Shown: piece after piece, positions 34,103 through 42,252 of the stretch
Numbering within the stretch: the stretch's first letter is position 1
Layout: the number at the start of each line of letters is the position of its first letter
Source: Candidatus Dormiibacterota bacterium
GTDB lineage: Bacteria; Chloroflexota; Dormibacteria; Aeolococcales; Aeolococcaceae
DNA length: 50,065 bases
NCBI GenBank assembly: GCA_003153505.1
Contig: PLZA01000023.1
Coordinates: forward strand, 1-50,065
Direction of reading: 5' to 3'
Position numbers and translations under genes: made by a program
The notes under the pieces: generated by a model
The model's database searches: none
What the model saw: only the letters and a program-made list of their open reading frames with translations
What the model was told of the DNA's origin: nothing

Positions 34103-34770
34103 CCAGCGCGCTGATCGTTCCTGCCTTTGGCCGCGGCGTGCGGACGGGGGAGGACAAGCTCTGGGCGGTCATCTCGGGCCGGCCCGTCCTAGCGATCACC
34201 CTCGAGTCCATCGCCGCGGCAGGGTGCTTTGACCTCGTGGCCATCGCCGCCCCGTCGGGCCGATGGGATGCGATCCGGGGCATTGCCGATGAGCTGCAGC
34301 TGTCCGATGTCGTGCTCCTCGAAGGGGGTGAGCGCCGCCAGGACAGCGTTGCCGCTGCGATCGATCGATGCGAGGGCCACGCCTGGATCACGGTCCATGA
34401 CGCTGCGCGGCCACTCACGCCACCCGAGCTCTTCCGCGCGGTGCTCGACGCCGCCCGGGCTGTAGGAGCGGCGATCGCGGGGGTACCCTGCGTGGACACT
34501 GTGAAGCAGGTGCACAACGGCCGGGTCGCGGCCACCCTCGACCGCTCCTCGATCATGGCAGCGCAGACTCCGCAGTCGTTCGGCGCTGATCTCCTGCGCC
34601 GTGCTCATCTGCATGCCGCCACGCAGGGGATCAGTGCCGGCGACGATGCCTCGCTCGTCGAAGCCCTGGGGGAACCGGTCACCGTGGTCCCCGGTGACCC
34701 GCGCAATTTCAAGGTGACGTTCCCGCAGGACCTCGTCCTGCTCCGCTCATTACTCGAGGAGGTCCGATGA
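34099..34770 (+). CDS. ispD: 2-C-methyl-D-erythritol 4-phosphate cytidylyltransferase, CTG start
   Basis: Third step of the non-mevalonate isoprenoid pathway: couples methylerythritol phosphate to CTP. Visible motifs are TSALIVPAFGRGVRTGEDK (nucleotide-binding N-terminus), VHDAARPLTP and AAQTPQSF, all IspD signatures. A conventional start (GTG 34138) would cut off the first beta strand and the glycine loop. Reading upstream in frame, the only suitable codon is CTG at 34099, whose TG is shared with the PIN-TRAM stop in the same NTGA overlap that links several other gene pairs here. That gives 223 aa, normal for IspD. The P-loop-like segment PAFGRG departs from the usual AAGxG. The stop overlaps ispF (ATGA). 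Confidence 0.88.
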   Translation: MTSALIVPAFGRGVRTGEDKLWAVISGRPVLAITLESIAAAGCFDLVAIAAPSGRWDAIRGIADELQLSDVVLLEGGERRQDSVAAAIDRCEGHAWITVHDAARPLTPPELFRAVLDAARAVGAAIAGVPCVDTVKQVHNGRVAATLDRSSIMAAQTPQSFGADLLRRAHLHAATQGISAGDDASLVEALGEPVTVVPGDPRNFKVTFPQDLVLLRSLLEEVR

Positions 34771-35246
34771 CGATGCGCATCGGTCACGGCATCGACGCGC
34801 ACCGGTTCATTCCCGGGCGGCGGCTGATGCTGGGTGGCGTCCTGATCCCGTATCACCGCGGGTTGCTCGGACATTCGGACGGTGACGCGGTTGTGCATGC
34901 CCTGGTCGACGCGATCCTCGGCGCCGCCGGGCTCGGCGACATGGGCAGGCACTTCCCGTCCAGCGATCCCCAATGGAAGGACACGTCCGGCTGCGAATTT
35001 CTCAAGGTGGTGGCCGAGAAGCTCCGGACGGAGGGCTGGGCGGTCATCAGCGCCCACGTCATCGCGATCGCCGAGGAACCTCGGCTCGCCGCGCACCTCG
35101 AATCGATGTCGGAGGCAATGTCGACGGCGCTCGGTCTCGAGCCCGGAACGATAGCGGTCGGCGCGACCACCACCGACGGCATGGGGTTCTCGGGGAGAAG
35201 CGAAGGGATCGCCGCGTCGGCGACGGTGCTGCTGGAACGGCGGTGA
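34767..35246 (+). CDS. ispF: 2-C-methyl-D-erythritol 2,4-cyclodiphosphate synthase
   Basis: Cyclises the CDP-methylerythritol phosphate intermediate in isoprenoid synthesis. The family markers are RIGHGIDAHRFIPGRRLMLGGVLIP (zinc ligands Asp and His of DAH), GLLGHSDGDAVVHALVDAILGAAGLGDMGRHFP and the C-terminal GATTTDGMGFSGRSEGIAASA. The length, 159 aa, is exactly normal. Its ATG at 34767 overlaps the ispD stop and its stop overlaps the cysS GTG, so ispD, ispF and cysS are translationally coupled. The adjacent order ispD-ispF is the common one in Terrabacteria. Confidence 0.97.
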   Translation: MTMRIGHGIDAHRFIPGRRLMLGGVLIPYHRGLLGHSDGDAVVHALVDAILGAAGLGDMGRHFPSSDPQWKDTSGCEFLKVVAEKLRTEGWAVISAHVIAIAEEPRLAAHLESMSEAMSTALGLEPGTIAVGATTTDGMGFSGRSEGIAASATVLLERR

Positions 35247-36685
35247 CCCTCCAGCTGCACGACACGATGAGTCGTGAGCTCGTCGCGGTGGAGCCGATCC
35301 AGCCCGGCCACGTCCGCATGTACACCTGCGGCCCCACGGTCTGGAACCGCGTCCACATCGGCAACTTCCGGACCTTCATCTTCGAGGACGTCCTGCGCCG
35401 CTGGCTGGACCGGAGGTTCGCCGCCAACGTCACGCACGTGATGAATCTCACGGACGTCGACGACCGGATCATCAAGAACGCCGTCGCCAACGGGCACACC
35501 CTCGACGAGGAGACCGCGCAGTGGATCACCGCGTTCGAGGAGGATCGCGACACGCTCGGCATCCGCCCCGCGCACCACTATCCGCGCGCCACCGAGTACA
35601 TCGAGCAGATGGTCGACCTCATCGAGCGCCTCGGGCGCACCGGCGCAGCGTATCGCGCCGACGGCAGCTACTACTTCCACATCGCGGCATTCCCGGCATA
35701 CGGCAGGCTCAGCGGCGCGAATGCCGAAGGGCTCGTGTCCGGCGCCAGCGGAAGGATCGACGCCGACGACTACACCAAGGAAGACGTCCGCGATTTCGCG
35801 CTCTGGAAAGCTGTGGGCCCGGACGAGATCGGCTGGGACACACGCATCGGCAGGGGACGACCCGGCTGGCACATCGAATGCTCGGCCATGAGCATGGCCC
35901 TGCTCGGTGAGAGCTTCGACATTCACTGCGGTGGCGTCGACAACATCTTTCCGCACCATGAGAACGAGATCGCCCAGTCCGAGGCGGCCACAGGTCAACG
36001 CTTCGTGCGCATCTGGTGTCACAGCCAGCACCTGCGCGTGAGCGGCGAGAAGATGGCCAAACGAGTGGGTAACTTCGCCACTGTGGGCGACGTGCTCGAC
36101 GAGGGCGCGAGCGCGGCGTCGCTGCGTTATCTACTTGCCGCGCGCACCCACTATCGCAAGCCGCTCGAGTACTCGGACGACCTGCTCGCCGACAGCAACA
36201 CGGCGGTGCAGCGACTCGTCGACTTCCAGACGCGGGTTGCCGGGCTGCGGACCGTCGAGGAGGAGGGGAGCGCTCGCGACGAGGCCGTCCTCGCGTCGGT
36301 GCGCGGCATGCGCATCGGTTTCGACGAGGCGATGGACGACGACCTCAACCTGCCGGAGGCGATGGGCATCGTGTTCTCGGGGTTGCGCGACGTCAATCGC
36401 GTGCTCGACACCGGAGCGGTCGGTGCGGAGACGCAGCGCACCCTGCGGCATGTCCTCGACGAGATCGATGGCGTCCTCGGCGTGCTTGCGCTCGTCGTAC
36501 GTGATCGCCAGGCGGCGCCGGATGCGGAGGAGCAGCGATGGCTCGACGAGCGCGCGGCGGCGCGTGCCGCTCGCGACTTCGCTCAATCCGATCATCTCCG
36601 GGTCCAGCTTGCGAGCCGGGGGATCGAGGTGGAGGACACGCCCCAGGGTCAGCGCTGGAAGCGGATCTCGCCGCGCCGAGGCTGA
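35243..36685 (+). CDS. cysS: Cysteinyl-tRNA synthetase
   Basis: Charges tRNA-Cys. It is a class I synthetase: RMYTCGPTVWNRVHIGNFRTF contains the HIGH-type motif (HIGN) and the first zinc Cys; further ligands lie in WHIECSAMSM and NIFPHHENEIAQSEA. The KMSKS loop appears as KMAKRVGN (about residue 269), a departure in which the two lysines are kept. The C-terminal anticodon-binding helical domain is present (LDEIDGVLGVLAL, DFAQSDHLRVQL). It has 480 aa. It starts with GTG at 35243, four bases into the ispF stop. It is followed by rlmB after 4 bp. Confidence 0.96.
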   Translation: MTLQLHDTMSRELVAVEPIQPGHVRMYTCGPTVWNRVHIGNFRTFIFEDVLRRWLDRRFAANVTHVMNLTDVDDRIIKNAVANGHTLDEETAQWITAFEEDRDTLGIRPAHHYPRATEYIEQMVDLIERLGRTGAAYRADGSYYFHIAAFPAYGRLSGANAEGLVSGASGRIDADDYTKEDVRDFALWKAVGPDEIGWDTRIGRGRPGWHIECSAMSMALLGESFDIHCGGVDNIFPHHENEIAQSEAATGQRFVRIWCHSQHLRVSGEKMAKRVGNFATVGDVLDEGASAASLRYLLAARTHYRKPLEYSDDLLADSNTAVQRLVDFQTRVAGLRTVEEEGSARDEAVLASVRGMRIGFDEAMDDDLNLPEAMGIVFSGLRDVNRVLDTGAVGAETQRTLRHVLDEIDGVLGVLALVVRDRQAAPDAEEQRWLDERAAARAARDFAQSDHLRVQLASRGIEVEDTPQGQRWKRISPRRG

Positions 36686-36689
36686 CTCG

Positions 36690-37424
36690 ATGGACATCCT
36701 TTACGGGCGCAACCCGGTGCTCGAAGCGCTCCGGTCCGGCCGTGGGGCACGCAAGATCGTGGTGGCGAGTGCGATACGGCCCGAGTCGCGGCTGACCGAG
36801 ATCCTCGAGCTGGCCGAGGCGCGGGACATCCTGGTGGAGGAGGTATCCCGGCAGCGACTGGATGATATCGCCCACACCGAGCATCACCAGGGTGTCGCCG
36901 GGTACTTCCACGCGCGGGCAGCACTCACGCTGCGCGACTTGCTCGACCAGACGCGCGCACCCGCACTGCTCGTCGTCCTTGACGGGATCCAGGATCCGCA
37001 GAACGTCGGCGCCATCGCTCGAAGTGCCGAGGCATGCGGCGCGGACGGCATCGTCGTGCCGCGCCACCACGCGGCACCACTCACCGCGGCGGCGGTCAAG
37101 GCGTCCGCAGGAGCGACGGAGCACCTGCCCATGGTGACCGTGCCCAACCTCGCTCAGGCGCTCGGTGTCATCGGCGGAGCGGGCATCTGGCGAGTCGGTC
37201 TCGATGCCGATGCCGAGGATCGCTACGACGCGGTCGACCTCTCGGTCCCGGTGGCGGTCGTCGTCGGCGCGGAAGGTGCGGGGATGCGGCGTCTGACTCG
37301 CGAGCACTGCGATGTGCTGGTCGGCATTCCCATGATGGGTCATGTCGCATCACTCAACGCGGGAGCGGCCGCAGCGGTGCTGCTCTTCGAGGTGCAACGC
37401 CAGCGTGGATTCGCGCCGCGCTGA
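36690..37424 (+). CDS. rlmB: 23S rRNA (guanosine-2'-O-)-methyltransferase RlmB / TrmH family
   Basis: SPOUT methyltransferase that 2'-O-methylates a guanosine in 23S rRNA (E. coli RlmB modifies G2251). The small N-terminal substrate-binding domain begins MDILYGRNPVLEALRSGRGARKIVV. The knotted domain shows motif 1 DGIQDPQNVGAIARSAEACG, motif 2 VVVGAEGAGMRRLTREHCD and motif 3 GIPMMGHVASLNAGAAAAVLLFE. It has 244 aa, normal. The ATG at 36690 is four bases after the cysS stop, so it belongs to the isp-cysS operon. It is followed by the yacP-like gene after 18 bp. Confidence 0.94.
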   Translation: MDILYGRNPVLEALRSGRGARKIVVASAIRPESRLTEILELAEARDILVEEVSRQRLDDIAHTEHHQGVAGYFHARAALTLRDLLDQTRAPALLVVLDGIQDPQNVGAIARSAEACGADGIVVPRHHAAPLTAAAVKASAGATEHLPMVTVPNLAQALGVIGGAGIWRVGLDADAEDRYDAVDLSVPVAVVVGAEGAGMRRLTREHCDVLVGIPMMGHVASLNAGAAAAVLLFEVQRQRGFAPR

Positions 37425-37442
37425 GACGCCGGCCACCAACGC

Positions 37443-37976
37443 ATGCACACGCTCATCGTCGACGGGTACAACATCATCCACGCGTGGCCCGCGCTGCACG
37501 CGACGCTGCGCGAACGCGGCCTCGAGGATGCACGTCGCCAGCTGGTCAGCGCGCTCGCGGAGTATGCCGCGCAAACCGGCGTCGCGGTCACCGTCGTCTT
37601 CGACGCGCACGGACGCCCCGGCGCCATCCCGTCCACGGAGCGATCCGACGGGGTCACCGTGCTCTTCGGATCCAAACGAGCTACCGCGGACCACGTCATC
37701 GAGCGCGCTGCATATAAGGCATCGCAGCGTGGCGAGGGTGCGGATGTCGTGGTCGCGACCGATGATCGCCTCGAGCGCGACGTCGTCGGCGCGATGGGCG
37801 TCGCCACCATGGGCGCCCGCGCCCTCGAGGCGGAGGTGGCCAGGGTGGCCGGGAGCGTCGACACCCAGACCAAGCGCATGCGCGACGACAGCCGGCGAAG
37901 TACCCGCCTCGAAGACGGCCTCGACCCCGAGATCCGGCGCCGGCTCGAGCGCCTGCGTCGCGGCGAGGATCGCTAG
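37443..37976 (+). CDS. yacP: YacP-like NYN domain endoribonuclease, 177 aa
   Basis: NYN/PIN-like nuclease of the YacP (Rae1) family; the Bacillus protein cleaves mRNA on the ribosome. The signature is HTLIVDGYNIIHAWPAL with the catalytic Asp, then VTVVFDAHGRPG, VLFGSKRATADHVIERAA and VVATDDRLERD, the remaining acidic residues. A basic C-terminal helix (DPEIRRRLERLRRGEDR) may bind RNA. It has normal size. It closes the rlmB-yacP end of the conserved cluster. In Bacillus sigH follows; here an APC permease with its own promoter begins 40 bp later. Confidence 0.93.
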   Translation: MHTLIVDGYNIIHAWPALHATLRERGLEDARRQLVSALAEYAAQTGVAVTVVFDAHGRPGAIPSTERSDGVTVLFGSKRATADHVIERAAYKASQRGEGADVVVATDDRLERDVVGAMGVATMGARALEAEVARVAGSVDTQTKRMRDDSRRSTRLEDGLDPEIRRRLERLRRGEDR

Positions 37977-37999
37977 GCGCCGGCAGCGATCAGGCGTCC

Positions 38000-38010
38000 G
38001 CTAGGCTAGC
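38000..38010 (+). promoter_or_regulatory. Leaderless -10 inside an 11-bp palindrome before the permease gene
   Basis: TAGGCT (38002-38007) stands nine bases before the ATG at 38017. It lies within GCTAGGCTAGC, an inverted repeat of five bases around a central G. No ribosome-binding site is visible. Confidence 0.4.
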
Positions 38011-38016
38011 GACACC

Positions 38017-39405
38017 ATGCTGGACTCGCCATCGCTGCGGGCCAACAGCGTGCGCTTCGCCGGCGCGACCGCGAGCGCGGTCGGGATCCAGGCGCCGACT
38101 GCGGGGGTGACGTTTCTTCCCGCGATCATGGCGGCAATCGTCGGGCAGGCCGGACCGCTCGCGTTCCTGCTCGCGCTCCTGGCGATGCTCCTCGTGTCCT
38201 ACGCATTCGTCGTACTTGCGGCTGACTTCGCGTCTGCAGGATCGGTGTTCGCATTCAACGGGCGAGCCCTCGGCTACGGCTACGGGTTCCTGTCCGCGTG
38301 GATGCTGCTCGGGGTGTATATCGCGTACTCGTCGTCGATCTATGCGAGCAACGCCAACTTCGTGGAGAGCCTGGCCGGGTCAGCGCATATGGCGATCCCA
38401 TGGCCGGTGTTCGCGTTCCTCTTCTGGGCGCTCGCGCTGGTGCTCGCCTACCGCCGGATCTCGGTGTCGACCATGGTCATCTTCGCGCTCGAAGGCGTTG
38501 CGATCGTGTTGGTTCTGATCGTTGCCGCGGCGGTGCTGCTCCGGGGCGGATCGGGTGGTCACGCGCTGTCCGCCGCGCCCTTCACGCTCGGCGCTGTGCC
38601 GGGCGCGACCATCGGTCTCGGAGTCATCTTCGCGTTCACCGGGTTCTCGGGCTTCGAAGTGTCGGCGACGCTCGGTGAGGAGACGTCGCGGCCGCGACGG
38701 GTCATCCCGGCATCGATGATCGCGGCGCTGCTCGTCTCCGGTGGCATCTACGTGCTGCTCTCGTGGGTCGAGACCATCGCGTACCCGAACGCCGGCTCGC
38801 TCGCGCATCAGGCGGTGCCATTGGTCGACGTCGCGGGTCGGTATGTGACACCGGCGATGGGCACGATCATCAACGTCGCCGCCCTGATCAGCGGTATCGG
38901 CGCGCAGCTCGCCACCGTCAACGGCGCGAATCGTTTGCTCTTCGCGCTCGCGCGCGACGGCTTCGGGCCGCGGTGGCTCGCGACCGTGAACCGGCGTCAG
39001 CGATCACCCGCCGGCGCGCTTGCGGTGGTCGGCGTCGCGAGCATCGTCGCGACGATGCCGTTCATGCTCAACGGCACGACCCCGATCGATGCGTTCTTCT
39101 ATCTCGCGACCTACGGTGCTGATCTGATCATCATCGCGTACCTGCTGACCGCACTCGCGGCGCTGACGTGGTCGGTGCGGCGCGGACGTGCGACTCCGCG
39201 GCGTGTCATCGGGCTGGTGGCGGCGATCGCCGTCATGGCCTACATCATCAAGGGAACCGTGTACCCGATTCCGGCGGCGCCGTTCGATCTCTGCATCTAC
39301 GCCGCGGCGATCACCATCGCCATCGGAGCGGCGTTGCTGCTGCTCCCTCGGCTGCGCCTCAACCTGTCCCGCTCGCCGCTCTTCGCCATCGCTCGCGCAG
39401 ACTGA
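38017..39405 (+). CDS. APC family amino acid permease, 462 aa
   Basis: Secondary transporter of the amino acid-polyamine-organocation superfamily. About twelve hydrophobic helices are visible. The first carries RFAGATASAVGIQAPTAGVTFLPAIMAA, the unwound-helix region that binds substrate. TLGEETSRPRRVIPASMIAALLVSG is the conserved loop after helix 6 (FSGFEVSATLGEE), and LFALARDGFGPRWLATVNRR is the helix 8-9 region. Length and layout are standard. Substrate unknown. The ATG is at 38017 behind TAGGCT. Its stop TGA shares its last base with the ATG of the acyl-CoA ligase gene, so it belongs to the four-gene run ending at 43727. Confidence 0.9.
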   Translation: MLDSPSLRANSVRFAGATASAVGIQAPTAGVTFLPAIMAAIVGQAGPLAFLLALLAMLLVSYAFVVLAADFASAGSVFAFNGRALGYGYGFLSAWMLLGVYIAYSSSIYASNANFVESLAGSAHMAIPWPVFAFLFWALALVLAYRRISVSTMVIFALEGVAIVLVLIVAAAVLLRGGSGGHALSAAPFTLGAVPGATIGLGVIFAFTGFSGFEVSATLGEETSRPRRVIPASMIAALLVSGGIYVLLSWVETIAYPNAGSLAHQAVPLVDVAGRYVTPAMGTIINVAALISGIGAQLATVNGANRLLFALARDGFGPRWLATVNRRQRSPAGALAVVGVASIVATMPFMLNGTTPIDAFFYLATYGADLIIIAYLLTALAALTWSVRRGRATPRRVIGLVAAIAVMAYIIKGTVYPIPAAPFDLCIYAAAITIAIGAALLLLPRLRLNLSRSPLFAIARAD

Positions 39406-41003
39406 TGGCGGCGATGCAGGCCGCGCCCGCGACACACAAACCGCTCCGGGAATGGATCCTGTCCGCCGTGACCAGGTACCACGATCGGGAATGCCTCGTG
39501 CTCCCTGACGCGACCCTCACCTACGGCGAGGTGGACCGGCTGGCAAACGCCATCGCCAACGTCCTTCTCCAACGTGGGGTGCGTGAGGGCAGCGTGGTGA
39601 TGACCTTCTGTCACAACAGCGCGGCGCTCGTCGGGACCTGGTTCGCGTGCATGAAGATCGGAGCGGTGTTCGCGCCCCTCAACGCGTGGTTGAGCGGCGA
39701 CCCCTTGACGCATGTGATGTTCCAGGCGCGCGGCGAGGTGCTCGTGTGCGACGGGCCGCTCGCCGGTGTCGCGCACGCATCCTCGCGCGACCTCCCGGCG
39801 CTCAGGACAATGCTTGTCGCCGGGGCAATGCAGCAATCCGGATTCGCGAGCTTCGACGATGCGGTTGCCGCCGCCTCCACCGACGCGCCGCCGCCGCCGG
39901 ACGCAGATCCCGCGGCTCCCGCTCGGCTCATGTTCACCTCGGGCACCACCGGCGAGTCCAAAGGGGTGCTCTGGAGCAGGAACGCCGAGGCGTTGCACGC
40001 GGTGTGCTACGGCGACGAGCTGGTCCAAACCGCCCCGGGCGAGACGGTGTACACCTGCCTCCCCCTGTTCCACGTCACCGCGCAGGGCACGCTCCTGGGC
40101 ACGCTGCTGCGCGGTGGACGCACCGTCGTCGACCGCCGCTTCGACCCGCTCCGTTTCTGGGCGCGAACCCGTGCGGTGGATGCCGTCTTCTTTCCGTACG
40201 TCGGGACGATCATCAGCACGCTCCTGTCCCGGCCTGCCCGCCGGCGTGACTCTGACAACCCGGTGCGGCGCGCGATGGGCAGCGCGACGCCCGCGGGTCT
40301 CTGGGAGGCGTTCGAGCGCCGTTTCGATGTGGTCCTCGAGGATGTCTGGGGGCAGACCGAGACGGCGTCGTGCTGGACCCACGCGGGCGCTGCCGGACCG
40401 GTACCGGGGAGCGTCGGCGTCCCGTGCGATCGCTTCGATGCCCGGGTCGTTGGGGCAGGGGGCATCGAGGCTCTGCTCGGCGAGCCCGGCGAACTCTGGA
40501 TCCGCCCGTACGAACCGCACGTGATCTTCGAGGGGTACACCCACACCGGCACCGGCACTGCGCTCCCGGACGTCGGCGCCGATGGCTGGTACCGGACGGG
40601 CGACCTCCTCGCGCGCGGGATCGATGGTGCGCTCAGCTTCCACGGTCGCCTCCGTGAAACCATCCGGCGGCGCGGCGAGACGATCGCGCCGGTGGAGATC
40701 GAGGCGGTTGTCGCGCGCCATCCCGCGATCCGCGAGTGCGCTGCGATCGGCGTTCCCGCCGATGACGGTGTCGAGGATGAGATCCTGCTCTGCGTGGTCC
40801 TCAACCAGCCGCACGCCGTCACCCCTGACAGCCTGCATGCCCGCCTGATGGGCGACCTGCCGCGATTCATGGTGCCGCGCTTCATCCGGATCGAGGCCGA
40901 TCTCCCCAGGACGGCAACCACGCGGATCAGCCGAGGGGCGCTGCGGGCGTCAGGACGCGCGGGAGCGTGGGATGCGCGCGCAGGGCGCGGCCACCATGGC
41001 TGA
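39405..41003 (+). CDS. AMP-binding acyl-CoA ligase family enzyme, 532 aa
   Basis: Adenylate-forming enzyme that activates a carboxylic acid with ATP, usually to a CoA thioester. The P-loop is LMFTSGTTGESKGVLW (about residue 176). Further motifs are YTCLPLFHVTAQ, LEDVWGQTETA, GWYRTGDLLARG, GRLRETIRRRGETIAPVEIEAVV. The C-terminal A10 motif reads LPRTATTRISRGALR; the catalytic lysine expected in the GK pair is replaced by arginine, so the adenylation step may be altered. It resembles the CaiC/long-chain ligase branch. Start at 39405 overlaps the permease stop by one base; its end overlaps the ketosynthase gene by eight bases. The substrate is not known. Confidence 0.88.
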   Translation: MAAMQAAPATHKPLREWILSAVTRYHDRECLVLPDATLTYGEVDRLANAIANVLLQRGVREGSVVMTFCHNSAALVGTWFACMKIGAVFAPLNAWLSGDPLTHVMFQARGEVLVCDGPLAGVAHASSRDLPALRTMLVAGAMQQSGFASFDDAVAAASTDAPPPPDADPAAPARLMFTSGTTGESKGVLWSRNAEALHAVCYGDELVQTAPGETVYTCLPLFHVTAQGTLLGTLLRGGRTVVDRRFDPLRFWARTRAVDAVFFPYVGTIISTLLSRPARRRDSDNPVRRAMGSATPAGLWEAFERRFDVVLEDVWGQTETASCWTHAGAAGPVPGSVGVPCDRFDARVVGAGGIEALLGEPGELWIRPYEPHVIFEGYTHTGTGTALPDVGADGWYRTGDLLARGIDGALSFHGRLRETIRRRGETIAPVEIEAVVARHPAIRECAAIGVPADDGVEDEILLCVVLNQPHAVTPDSLHARLMGDLPRFMVPRFIRIEADLPRTATTRISRGALRASGRAGAWDARAGRGHHG

Positions 41004-42252
41004 TTCGGGACCGCGCCGGGTCGTCGTCACCGGCATGGGGGCCGTCTCGCCGGTCGGCAACAGCGTGGCCCAGAGCTGGGAGTCCCTCCGGGCGGGACGA
41101 GGGGGCATCGCGCCGATCACACACTTCGACGCCTCGCGGCTCCCGGTTCGCATTGGCGGCGAGGTCAAGGGCTTCGATGCGGCTGCGCTCTTCGGGACGA
41201 AGGAGGCGCGGCGCGGCACCGCTCACGTGCACTTCGCGATGGCAGCCGCACGCGAAGCCGTCCTCGACTCGCGCCTCGACATCGCCGCGGATTCGGCGGA
41301 GGTCGGCGTGCTGATCGCGTCCGGCATCGGCGGTCTCGAGGTGATCGAGAACACGACCCGCATCCTCGACGCCGAGGGCCCGCGACGGGTGTCGCCCTTC
41401 GCCGCCGCGATGGCTTTGGTGGACATGGCGCCGGGGATGGTCTCGATCGACCTCGGCGCCCGCGGGCCGAACATGGCGGTCGTCAGCGCCTGCGCCTCGG
41501 GGGCGGACGCGATCGGCCAGGCGTCCAACTGGATCCGGCAGGGTGACGCCGTGGCCGTGCTCGCCGGGGGCACGGAGGCCGGGATCACCTCGACGGGCAT
41601 CGCGATGTTCGCCGCCGCTCGCGCGCTGTCCACCCGCAACGACGATCCCGAGCACGCATCGCGGCCCTTCGACCGCGACCGCGACGGCTTCGTGGCCGCG
41701 GAGGGTTCCGCGGTGCTCGTGCTCGAGGAGCGCGAGCACGCGCTCGCGCGGGGCGCGACGATTCACGCGGAGCTGCTCGGCTATGCGGCCTCCGCGGACG
41801 CGTACCACATCACCGCACCGGAGCCGAGTGGCGACGGTGCCATTCGCTGCGTGAGCCGCGCGCTCGAGCGCGCCGGGGTGCGCCCCGAGGACATCGGGTA
41901 CATCAACGCGCACGGCACCGGCACCCCGCTCAACGACCTGGCCGAGACGCGTGCGATCAAGCACGTCTTCGGCGAAGCTGCCTACTCTGTCCCGATCTCG
42001 TCGACCAAGTCGATGACCGGGCACATGCTCGGCGCCGCGGGAGTCTTCGAGGCGATGGTCACCATCCTCGCGATGCGCGACGGCTTCCTGCCGCCGACGG
42101 TGAATCTCGAGAACCAGGACCCGGAGTGCGACCTCGATTACGTGCCCAGGGTCGGCCGCGCTGTGAACGCGCGACTCGCGATGACCACGTCGTTCGGGTT
42201 CGGGGGCCACAACGCGTGTCTGGTGTTCGCAGGAGGACCGAACCCGGCGTGA
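40996..42252 (+). CDS. fabF: Beta-ketoacyl-ACP synthase II-like ketosynthase (FabF family), 418 aa
   Basis: Condensing enzyme that extends acyl chains with malonyl-ACP. N-terminus RRVVVTGMGAVSPVGNSVAQSWESL. All three catalytic residues are present: Cys in VVSACASGADAIG (about 165), His in INAHGTGTPLND (about 304) and His in STKSMTGHMLGAAG (about 340), with the closing GFGGHNACLVF. So it should be active. The ATG at 40996 is preferred over the one at 40972 because it leaves the usual number of residues before RRVVVTG. It lies between an acyl-CoA ligase and a flavoprotein with four-base overlaps; no acyl carrier protein gene is nearby. It could serve normal fatty-acid synthesis or a dedicated pathway. 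Confidence 0.9.
   Translation: MADSGPRRVVVTGMGAVSPVGNSVAQSWESLRAGRGGIAPITHFDASRLPVRIGGEVKGFDAAALFGTKEARRGTAHVHFAMAAAREAVLDSRLDIAADSAEVGVLIASGIGGLEVIENTTRILDAEGPRRVSPFAAAMALVDMAPGMVSIDLGARGPNMAVVSACASGADAIGQASNWIRQGDAVAVLAGGTEAGITSTGIAMFAAARALSTRNDDPEHASRPFDRDRDGFVAAEGSAVLVLEEREHALARGATIHAELLGYAASADAYHITAPEPSGDGAIRCVSRALERAGVRPEDIGYINAHGTGTPLNDLAETRAIKHVFGEAAYSVPISSTKSMTGHMLGAAGVFEAMVTILAMRDGFLPPTVNLENQDPECDLDYVPRVGRAVNARLAMTTSFGFGGHNACLVFAGGPNPA

Noticed and set aside
39297..40838. Long minus-strand frame opposite the acyl-CoA ligase
   Set aside because: No domain, Arg/Glu/Asp-rich shadow, while the plus strand encodes a clear AMP-binding enzyme.
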